Below, one piece after another: positions 1 through 5,425 of a stretch of DNA of 6,853 bases. The stretch comes from an uncultured Bacillaceae bacterium. GTDB lineage: Bacteria > Bacillota > Bacilli > Bacillales > Caldibacillaceae. A program made the position numbers and the translations under genes. Under the pieces are notes generated by a model. That model worked only from the letters and a program-made list of their open reading frames with translations, did not search any database and had not been told where the DNA came from. The first letter of the stretch is position 1; the number at the start of each line of letters is the position of its first letter. The stretch lies in assembly GCA_937983015.1 (NCBI GenBank), contig CALKAK010000022.1, positions 1-6,853 of the forward strand, read 5' to 3'.

Positions 1-806
1 TCCCGCGCACCACCGCCAGGGAAATGTTTGATCGTTAAGGCGATACGATCTTCAGCGAGCTCTTTTCCTTGATAAGTTTCGATAATCGTTTCGATCACTT
101 TGCCGATGAATTCGGAATCTTCCCCAAAGGTTTCCGTGATGCGATACCAGCACGGATTGGTGGTCGTGTCGGCCATGTACATATATCCTTTCCGGATATT
201 CGTCGCATTCCATTCCTTCCGGCCGGTTTCAGCGAATTCTTTTACCACGTTCAGATCTTGAGTGGCTGCGATCCCTAACGTGCCAGGCCACGCAGTGAAA
301 CTCGTCGTCCGATCTTCATCATCGAATGTGACACGATCATTTTCGTTCCGCAACTTGGATGCGACGATTACGGGGATACCGAGGCGGGGTTATTCGGCTA
401 CTTCGTTGAGAGCATTCACCCATTTTGCAAGATCGGAAGGTTGGTATTTTTCCCGGAGAATGATATGACGGATATGCATGTCCTTGATCATTTTTGTCGT
501 GCCGTATTCCATCGTACCTTTGAATGGTCCGGAATCGCGCATTTTTTCAACTTCACTGAAAATTCCATCATGACTTGTTTGGGATTTATCCTGGACGTTT
601 TTCCCCATTTGTTTATCACAGATTACGAATAAACCTAATTTTTCATCGACCATCATCTGATGGATTAAATCCTCAGCGCGTTCTTCCGGGGATAGACGCC
701 AGTCCTCGTATTTATCGAGTTTTCCATTCCCGTTTAAGTCTTTAAACTGCAGCCCATTGACCTCAATAACAGGCTTTTTTCGGGCGACGATTTTTGGTTG
801 TTGCAT
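1..806 (-). pseudogene. Glycoside hydrolase family 3 (beta-glucosidase-like) gene, 5' part, interrupted by an in-frame TAA
   Basis: The product is recognisable as the N-terminal half of a GH3 enzyme, a family that hydrolyses beta-linked glucosides and xylosides; the exact substrate cannot be told. Codons 1-138 are open and include the segment FKDLNGNGKLDKYEDW (residues 21-36), an Asp/Asn-rich, calcium-loop-like stretch common near the start of such enzymes. Codon 139 is TAA (390-392). Beyond it the same frame stays open for about 129 codons to the window edge and is clearly GH3: RLGIPVIVASK right after the stop, then FTAWPGTLGIAAT, IRKGYMYMADTT, ETFGEDSEFIG and KHFPGGGAR. No frameshift is involved. 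A Gln is usual in relatives just before RLGIP, so CAA to TAA is the simplest explanation. The ATG at 804-806 was chosen because GAGGAGG lies 7 nt upstream; the longer version from 845 adds an unconserved leader. No signal peptide is seen. The 3' end is outside the window. Sequencing error, recent pseudogenisation or stop readthrough remain possible. Confidence 0.85.
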
Positions 807-813
807 GAATAGA

Positions 814-820
814 CCTCCTC
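814..820 (-). promoter_or_regulatory. Ribosome binding site of the GH3 gene
   Basis: The sense sequence GAGGAGG lies 7 nt before the ATG at 804-806. This strong Shine-Dalgarno sequence decides in favour of the internal start MQQPKIV over the upstream start at 845. A weak 6-bp AT-rich hairpin (820-825 with 832-837) sits just upstream. Confidence 0.85.
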
Positions 821-888
821 TATTTGTTAAAAAATAGTAAGCCATTACAATTTGGGTACTAGATTCATAAATTAATTTTTGACCGCAT

Positions 889-902
889 TTAAAGCGCTTA
901 CG
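889..902 (-). promoter_or_regulatory. cre-like operator 2 (downstream of the GH3 promoter)
   Basis: The sense strand reads CGTAAGCGCTTTAA, matching the CcpA/LacI-family cre consensus TGWAANCGNTNWCA at 12 of 14 positions, with a palindromic AAGCGCTT core. It lies at about +1 to +14 relative to the predicted transcription start, a position where a bound repressor would block initiation. Its centre is 23 bp from that of the second site. Confidence 0.6.
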
Positions 903-909
903 TAAATTA

Positions 910-938
910 ATTATAAACGTTTACAAATGGTTTGTATA
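910..938 (-). promoter_or_regulatory. Sigma-A-type promoter of the GH3 gene
   Basis: Sense-strand boxes are TATACA (933-938; 4 of 6 match to TTGACA) and a perfect TATAAT (910-915), separated by exactly 17 bp. The predicted start is near 903, giving an untranslated leader of about 95 nt. The -10 box and spacer overlap a cre-like operator, which fits a sugar-responsive or catabolite-repressed hydrolase gene. Confidence 0.7.
912..925 (-). promoter_or_regulatory. cre-like operator 1 (overlaps the -10 box)
   Basis: The sense strand reads TGTAAACGTTTATA, 13 of 14 matches to TGWAANCGNTNWCA (only the C at position 13 is replaced). It overlaps the -10 hexamer and spacer, so a bound CcpA or local LacI-family regulator should repress the GH3 gene. 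Which of these proteins binds cannot be decided from the sequence. Confidence 0.65.
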
Positions 939-1014
939 CTAGAACACATAAAAATCCGTACGAATAGGAATTTCTTTGTTCTCTTTATCTGTATCGAGAT
1001 TATCGTGACACATC

Positions 1015-1054
1015 TTTCCTATGAAACTATCTGTCATCTGCTCTTGATAGGAAA
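1015..1054. repeat. 8-bp inverted repeat TTTCCTAT / ATAGGAAA with a 24-nt spacer
   Basis: The arms at 1015-1022 and 1047-1054 are perfectly complementary. The repeat lies between the ugd terminator and the GH3 promoter. A related AATAGGAA occurs at 963-970. No T-run follows on either strand, so it is not a terminator. It could be a regulator site upstream of the GH3 promoter, or chance in AT-rich DNA. Confidence 0.35.
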
Positions 1055-1062
1055 TGGTGAAT

Positions 1063-1093
1063 AAAAAACACCCACCGGAACGTATGGTGAGTG
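1063..1093 (-). terminator. Intrinsic terminator after ugd
   Basis: On the sense strand an 8-bp stem CACTCACC / GGTGGGTG (one T-G wobble, otherwise Watson-Crick) encloses a 9-nt loop and is followed at once by TTTTTT (1063-1068). It begins 13 nt after the ugd TGA. This is the clearest terminator in the window and marks the end of the galU-ugd transcription unit, separating it from the GH3 gene. Confidence 0.88.
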
Positions 1094-1106
1094 CCGTGTT
1101 GATTGA

Positions 1107-2423
1107 TCAACCTTTCTTGAACGTCGGTCTTCCGATCGGATAATATTCATAATGGTCCGCTCCTATAAATGCATCTATTCGCAGACAATTTCTCCCATCA
1201 AAAATGATCGGTTGCCTCATCAATTTTAGGATATGTGGCCAATCGAGTTCGATAAATTCTGACCAGTCCGTGATAATGAGGACCGCATCAGCACCTGTTA
1301 TCGCTTCTTGAACGGTTTCAGCGTAGTACATTAAGTTACCAAGAATTTCTCTGGCATTTATAGAAGCTACCGGATCATAACCATGGATATTTGCCCCATA
1401 ATTTGCCAGTTTTCTAGCGATGGGGATGGCCGGAGATTCGCGCATGTCATCGGTATTGGGTTTAAAAGCAAGACCGAGTAAAGCGATTTTTTTACCCCGT
1501 GCATCGCCAGCGAACCGCTTCATGATTTTTTCGACAAAACGCTCTTGCTGACGCTTGTTGATAGTCATTGTCTCCTGTAATAGTTCCAGTTTCATACCAT
1601 GCTCCTTAGCCGTGGCAACGAGAGCCTGCACGTCTTTGGGAAAACAGGAACCTCCATAACCAATACCCGCTTTTAAAAAATGCGGGCCGATGCGGCGGTC
1701 CATACCCATGCCTTTAGCAACATCCATAATGTCTGCGTCTACTTTTTCACAAAGGGTGGCAATTTCATTGATAAAGCTAATTTTTGTCGCTAAAAACGCA
1801 TTGGATGCGTATTTAATCATCTCCGCACTGCGGGGCGAAGTGAATAACACGGGGATGTTTAACGGTGCGTACATGGCGGCAATTGTCTCGGCAGCTTTCG
1901 GATCACGATAGCCGATAACGATGCGATCTCCTTCCATTGCGTCACGCAGGGCAGAACATTCACGTAAAAACTCCGGGTTAGAAATCAATGAGATAGAAAT
2001 CCCGGGTTTTAGATGTTCGTTCATTAACTGATCGATTCGATCATTTGTGCCCACGGGTACGGTGCTTTTTATAACGATGATCGCATCTTCTTCTAATTCT
2101 TGCGCCAGACTGATAGCGGCCTTTTCTAAAAAGCTTAAATCCGCACTCCCATCTTCACTTTCTGGGGTTCCCACAGCGATGATGATCACTTCACACCCGG
2201 TGATCCCTTCTTTTAACGAAGTGGTAAAAAATATTCTTCCGGCTGCGCTATTTTTCGCCAACAACTCCTCCATCCCCGGTTCATAAATTGGGGAAATTCC
2301 CTGTTTCAACTTTGCGATTTTTTCTTTATCAACATCGATACAGGATACCGTGTGACCGATCTCCGCCAAACAAACTCCGGTTGACAGTCCGACATAACCT
2401 GTTCCTAAAACTGCAACCCGCAT
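1107..2423 (-). CDS. ugd: UDP-glucose 6-dehydrogenase (438 aa)
   Basis: This enzyme oxidises UDP-glucose twice with NAD+ to UDP-glucuronate in the cytoplasm, supplying acidic sugar for surface polysaccharides (the TuaD / YtcA / Ugd family). The full family layout is visible: N-terminal Rossmann motif GTGYVGL (residues 7-13), Asp30 at the end of the second strand, KSTVPVGT (119-126), NPEFLRE (149-155), the helix EMIKYASNAFLATKISFINE (201-220), the active-site motif GYGGSCFPKD with nucleophile Cys260, then the UDP-binding domain with FKPNTDDMRES (320-330), ITDWSEF (384-390) and DGRN (409-412). The length is normal for the family. The ATG directly follows the galU stop (TGA-ATG) and no good Shine-Dalgarno sequence precedes it, so translation is probably coupled to galU. 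One oddity: Cys156 stands where relatives usually have Gly in the NPEFLREGSA motif. A strong terminator follows. Confidence 0.97.
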   Translation of the reverse strand: MRVAVLGTGYVGLSTGVCLAEIGHTVSCIDVDKEKIAKLKQGISPIYEPGMEELLAKNSAAGRIFFTTSLKEGITGCEVIIIAVGTPESEDGSADLSFLEKAAISLAQELEEDAIIVIKSTVPVGTNDRIDQLMNEHLKPGISISLISNPEFLRECSALRDAMEGDRIVIGYRDPKAAETIAAMYAPLNIPVLFTSPRSAEMIKYASNAFLATKISFINEIATLCEKVDADIMDVAKGMGMDRRIGPHFLKAGIGYGGSCFPKDVQALVATAKEHGMKLELLQETMTINKRQQERFVEKIMKRFAGDARGKKIALLGLAFKPNTDDMRESPAIPIARKLANYGANIHGYDPVASINAREILGNLMYYAETVQEAITGADAVLIITDWSEFIELDWPHILKLMRQPIIFDGRNCLRIDAFIGADHYEYYPIGRPTFKKG

Positions 2424-3332
2424 TCAATCATTCGCTTTCGCATTTGTAAATTGCTGTTTTTTCGCAGAAACGATTTCACTCATATACTGAAACACCTCAT
2501 CCTGTAAGTCCTCCCTGTTAAGGGCGAAATCAATTGTCGCTTTTATAAAACCTAATTTATCGCCCACATCATAGCGTTTACCATTGAAATTGTAGGCAAA
2601 GATTGCCTGCTGCTGGTTAAGGATGTTGATCGCATCAGTTAACTGCAGTTCCCCACCTTGTCCGATGGGTGTTTGTTCCAAAGCCTGAAAAATTTCCGGT
2701 CTTAAAATATAACGGCCCATGACGGCGAGCCTGGATGGTGCTTCTTTCAGAGAGGGTTTTTCAACTAGTTCGTCAATGTAATAAATATTCTGGTCGATAC
2801 CGCCACCCCGTGGTTTGACGATCCCGTACTTCGATACATCTTGTTTCGGGACCGTTTGTACGGCGATAATCGAGCTGGACCAATATTCAAATACATCGAT
2901 CATCTGTTTTAGGGCTGGTGGGTCCGAATCGATGATGTCGTCTCCCAGTAACACCGCAAATGGTTCATACCCGACGAATTTTTTCGCGCATAAAATCGCA
3001 TCACCAAGTCCCCGGGGTTCTTGTTGGCGGATATAACTGATGTTAGCGAGATTGGATATTTTCCGTACTTCTTCAAGTACATCAAGCTTGTTTTTTTCCT
3101 GGAGCGCATCCTCTAATTCATAGCTTTTATCAAAATGGTTCTCAATCGAGCTTTTACCGCGACTGATGATGATGGCGATTTCTTCGATTCCTGAGGCGAC
3201 AGCTTCTTCGACAATATACTGGATCGCCGGTTTATCAACGATGGGTAGCATTTCCTTCGGTTGGGCTTTCGTCGCTGGTAAAAAACGGGTTCCCAATCCG
3301 GCGGCAGGGATGACCGCTTTTCGTATTTTCAA
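2424..3332 (-). CDS. galU: UTP-glucose-1-phosphate uridylyltransferase (UDP-glucose pyrophosphorylase, 302 aa)
   Basis: GalU (GtaB in Bacillus) makes UDP-glucose from UTP and glucose-1-phosphate. The product is the substrate of the next gene, ugd, so the pair forms a two-step route to UDP-glucuronate. Motifs in order: nucleotide-binding GLGTRFLPATK (residues 12-22), PKEMLPIVDKP (25-35), QQEPRGLGDA (103-112), LLGDD with metal-binding Asp (128-132), VEKP (190-193), GGELQLTD (226-233) and YDVGDK (254-259). The length is typical. The start must be TTG: the frame has an upstream TGA at 3348-3350 and no ATG before residue 28. Two TTG codons are adjacent (3333-3335 and 3330-3332). The second is chosen because it lies 8 nt from GGAGG and gives MKIRKAVIPAAG, the usual family N-terminus; the first is only 5 nt away. 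The stop touches the ugd ATG without overlap. Confidence 0.97.
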   Translation of the reverse strand: MKIRKAVIPAAGLGTRFLPATKAQPKEMLPIVDKPAIQYIVEEAVASGIEEIAIIISRGKSSIENHFDKSYELEDALQEKNKLDVLEEVRKISNLANISYIRQQEPRGLGDAILCAKKFVGYEPFAVLLGDDIIDSDPPALKQMIDVFEYWSSSIIAVQTVPKQDVSKYGIVKPRGGGIDQNIYYIDELVEKPSLKEAPSRLAVMGRYILRPEIFQALEQTPIGQGGELQLTDAINILNQQQAIFAYNFNGKRYDVGDKLGFIKATIDFALNREDLQDEVFQYMSEIVSAKKQQFTNAKAND

Positions 3333-3340
3333 CAATATAG

Positions 3341-3348
3341 CCTCCTTT
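3341..3348 (-). promoter_or_regulatory. Ribosome binding site of galU
   Basis: The sense sequence AAAGGAGG lies 5 nt before the first and 8 nt before the second of two tandem TTG codons. It supports initiation at a TTG, since no ATG or GTG is available in frame. The second TTG has the better spacing. Confidence 0.8.
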
Positions 3349-3489
3349 CACAAGCTTTAATTCCTGTTTATGCATCCATCACGTCTTCGGTCACGTTACT
3401 TGCCTAGTTGACGGGAGTATTCCCTGGCCGCCAGAAAGGTGAATTGCGATGATCGGTAACTTGTTTTCGAGTTTAGAAGACAATTCTCT

Positions 3490-4272
3490 CTATCTGGTAC
3501 AATTCAGTTCACTCTTGATTGGGTAGTATATCTTTTTAATGAAACGCTCGATTAATTTCGGTAAGCTTTTTTTACGACGATGGACTAGAAAGGCCGTGAT
3601 CGCTTTGCGCTCTTCTTTCGTCAACAACCAGTCATCGGGAACATGAGCGACAATTTCTTCAAGCAATAAAACCGGCATGGTTTGAATAATTTCCAGTCCT
3701 TCGTAAAAACGTTCCTCTTTATCAATAAAACGGCACAAAAACTGGTGAGTCGCACTTTTGATCAACCCCTGGTGGGGATGGTTCATTTCGTTTAGCGTCC
3801 AGGACGGAGATGAAAAAATCTCCGCATGATCGATCGCCCATATGCGGTAGGCCCCCGGTTCTGTTTCTTGTAATAAAATATTTTTCCGCGTCCGGTCGTG
3901 ATTGACTAACCAGTAGTCTAAGAGGATGATCATCACAACTGTTTCCGGATTCGTAATCGATTTACTGTCCGTGATTTCATGTAAATTGCGACTATCCGGG
4001 ATGAACGTAGTTGCGAATTGGTGTTGAGCCGAAAGAAGCGGTTCGGGATGGTGAATTTGCCGGGTGAAATCTTCCGGTAAAGCGATGATTTGACTGAAGG
4101 GAAGAGGAGCCCCGAGATACCTACCGATACAGTAACCGATCCATTCATTAGCCAGTGATTTTTCAAATCCCTCTTGTAAAAATTTCACGACAGAGGATTT
4201 TCCATCAGGGAGTGTTAATAGATGAGCATTTGACTTACCCGGCAATCTTTGTTGATAGATGAAGTTAGGCAA
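3490..4272 (-). CDS. HipA-like kinase family protein (260 aa, TTG start)
   Basis: This is a kinase-fold protein of the HipA-related type found as a stand-alone protein in Bacillales, not the classical HipA toxin; its substrate is unknown. Visible motifs: a glycine/serine loop PGKSNAHL (residues 11-18), the probable ATP-binding lysine in VVKF (Lys30), Glu43 in ANEW, the catalytic loop NHDRTRKN with Asp126 and Asn131, and the metal-binding Asp148 in AIDHAEIF, which replaces a DFG motif. All key residues appear present, so it may be active. PDDW (212-215) and a basic C-terminal third follow. No signal peptide or membrane segment is seen. It starts with TTG 2 nt after the glycosyltransferase stop; GGGAGG 9 nt upstream lies inside the end of that gene, so the two are co-transcribed and probably coupled. 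No HipB-like antitoxin is beside it, which argues against a toxin-antitoxin role. Confidence 0.85.
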   Translation of the reverse strand: MPNFIYQQRLPGKSNAHLLTLPDGKSSVVKFLQEGFEKSLANEWIGYCIGRYLGAPLPFSQIIALPEDFTRQIHHPEPLLSAQHQFATTFIPDSRNLHEITDSKSITNPETVVMIILLDYWLVNHDRTRKNILLQETEPGAYRIWAIDHAEIFSSPSWTLNEMNHPHQGLIKSATHQFLCRFIDKEERFYEGLEIIQTMPVLLLEEIVAHVPDDWLLTKEERKAITAFLVHRRKKSLPKLIERFIKKIYYPIKSELNCTR

Positions 4273-4274
4273 GT

Positions 4275-5375
4275 TTATGTTCCTCCCGTTTGTGATTCCG
4301 CTACGATTTGCTTGATTAAACGGACATATTGGGCGGCTACTTTTTCGATGGCAAAATTTTCCTGAACATGTTTCATCGCCTGATGGGAGAGTGTAGCATG
4401 GTGTTCAGGGTGATCAATAATCGTGTAGATTTTTCGCAAAGCATCGTCAGTTTTGTTTTGTTCATACAAAAGTCCGGTCACACCATCGATTACAATTTCA
4501 GTTACCGGCATCATTCGTGCCGCGACGACGGGTACGCCACAAACCATCGATTCGATAAAGGTATTGCCAAAGGATTCCACTTTTGTTGTGGCGAGGGTGA
4601 TTCCCCCAGATTCTCGGATTTTCGCGTATATATGGGGCATTTGCTGGTAGGGGATGACCGGGTACCACCGGATGATATCCGTTAGGTTTTCCTCACGGTA
4701 GACCGTGGCGAATTGGTCACGCTGGACGCTTTGGGCGCCACCGATGACCCAGATTTCGATATCCTGGCGCTCATATTTTATTTGTTTTGCGATGTCGATC
4801 AATTTTTGCCAGTTTTTGCGGGCATCTAACCGGCCGATCCAACCGATAATTTTTTTGCCCGGAGTCACATGAGGGGCGCTTTTATAATCGATCTTTTCTT
4901 TTGGTATAGCGTGGTATACCGCAGTGTCGATTCCGTTATAGATGACAAAAACCGGAATGTTTTCGGTTAAAATTGATACAAGGCGGCGCTGGTATTCGGA
5001 TGGAACGATAATTCCCCGGGGAGCGAGCGAATCAATGTCTTTTAGGTGTGGGGTTAATTTTTTTAATTCGGGTGTACGTGCTTCTACGAGTACCGGCCCC
5101 TTGTACCTCGCTTTATAAATCAAGGGAAAGGCATACCCCGTATCGACGATAATGATGAGATCGTAGTGGTTTTCCTGGATGATTCGGATGATTTTTTCTT
5201 TATTTTTTGTCAAATATACTTTAGCGACATCTTCCATCATATGCAGACCACCATGGTCTTTCATGTAGAGAAATTCCGTAATGATTCCGTGTTTTTTGAA
5301 GTAGCGGGCCCGGTTTCGCCAACCAGCGTTAACGCCACCAACTGTTAACAGGCGCCATATGACAAGTATTTTCAT
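4275..5375 (-). CDS. GT4-type glycosyltransferase (366 aa)
   Basis: The protein has a GT-B fold and is a retaining glycosyltransferase of the GT4 type that moves sugar from a nucleotide-sugar to an acceptor, probably at the cytoplasmic face of the membrane. The N-terminal acceptor domain begins MKILVIWRLLTVGGVNAGWR, with the Gly-rich loop seen in the family. The linker VIYNGID (144-150) leads to the C-terminal donor domain, with GWIGRLDARKN (178-188) and the EX7E signature (Glu267 to Glu275 in VESFGNTFIESMVCGVPVVA) that binds the donor sugar-nucleotide. No membrane helix is evident. Donor and acceptor are unknown; galU and ugd nearby make UDP-glucose or UDP-glucuronate natural guesses. GGGAG lies 8 nt before the ATG. 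The gene lies 46 bp after the kinase-like gene and 2 nt before the HipA-like gene, an operon arrangement. It differs in sequence from CotSA and YtcC as I remember them. Confidence 0.93.
   Translation of the reverse strand: MKILVIWRLLTVGGVNAGWRNRARYFKKHGIITEFLYMKDHGGLHMMEDVAKVYLTKNKEKIIRIIQENHYDLIIIVDTGYAFPLIYKARYKGPVLVEARTPELKKLTPHLKDIDSLAPRGIIVPSEYQRRLVSILTENIPVFVIYNGIDTAVYHAIPKEKIDYKSAPHVTPGKKIIGWIGRLDARKNWQKLIDIAKQIKYERQDIEIWVIGGAQSVQRDQFATVYREENLTDIIRWYPVIPYQQMPHIYAKIRESGGITLATTKVESFGNTFIESMVCGVPVVAARMMPVTEIVIDGVTGLLYEQNKTDDALRKIYTIIDHPEHHATLSHQAMKHVQENFAIEKVAAQYVRLIKQIVAESQTGGT
4282..4287 (-). promoter_or_regulatory. Ribosome binding site of the HipA-like gene
   Basis: The sense sequence GGGAGG sits within the last codons of the glycosyltransferase gene, 9 nt before the TTG at 4270-4272; the upstream TAA falls inside this spacer. 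It supports the TTG start, since the next in-frame ATG would be deep within the kinase domain (residue 113). Confidence 0.8.
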
Positions 5376-5425
5376 ACCAAGATCTCCCGGCTTGCGATAA
5401 ATTTTTTTAGTGATGCACCGTTCAT
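5372..5425 (-). other. Overlapping mini-ORF or alternative kinase C-terminus (17 codons)
   Basis: An ATG overlaps the kinase stop as ATGA (5422-5425) and opens a frame reading MNGASLKKFIASREILV, whose TGA overlaps the glycosyltransferase ATG, again as ATGA (5372-5375). It has no good ribosome binding site (AAGGA about 14 nt away). It is also what the kinase would read after a +1 nt insertion or a -1 ribosomal slip in the purine tract. It could be a coupling cistron, an alternative tail, or chance: a 17-codon open frame is not rare. Confidence 0.3.
5384..5388 (-). promoter_or_regulatory. Ribosome binding site of the glycosyltransferase gene
   Basis: The sense sequence GGGAG lies 8 nt before the ATG at 5373-5375, inside the 46-bp gap after the kinase-like gene. 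It fixes the glycosyltransferase start and allows translation independent of the upstream poly-Lys tail. Confidence 0.75.

Larger units (their letters stand above)
807..1106. other. 300-bp non-coding region between ugd and the GH3 gene
   Basis: The region holds, in the direction of transcription: the ugd terminator (1063-1093), an inverted repeat (1015-1054), about 75 bp of AT-rich DNA with no recognisable element, the GH3 promoter with two cre-like operators (889-938), and the GH3 leader with its ribosome binding site (814-820). I see no small gene, tRNA or known riboswitch in it. Confidence 0.7.

Noticed and set aside
69..632. Plus-strand open frames opposite the GH3 gene
   Set aside because: They are antisense shadows; the minus-strand frame carries the GH3 motifs on both sides of the internal stop.
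3361..3489. Two TCACGT direct repeats (3379-3384, 3391-3396) and two small dyads (3413-3424, 3424-3434) between the HipA-like gene and galU
   Set aside because: The stems are only 4 bp, no T-run follows, and no convincing -10/-35 pair could be placed. Whether galU has its own promoter or is read from the upstream genes stays open.
3490..4272. HipA toxin of a HipBA toxin-antitoxin pair
   Set aside because: No HipB-like small DNA-binding protein gene precedes it; the immediate upstream neighbour is a glycosyltransferase, and the protein is much shorter than classical HipA.
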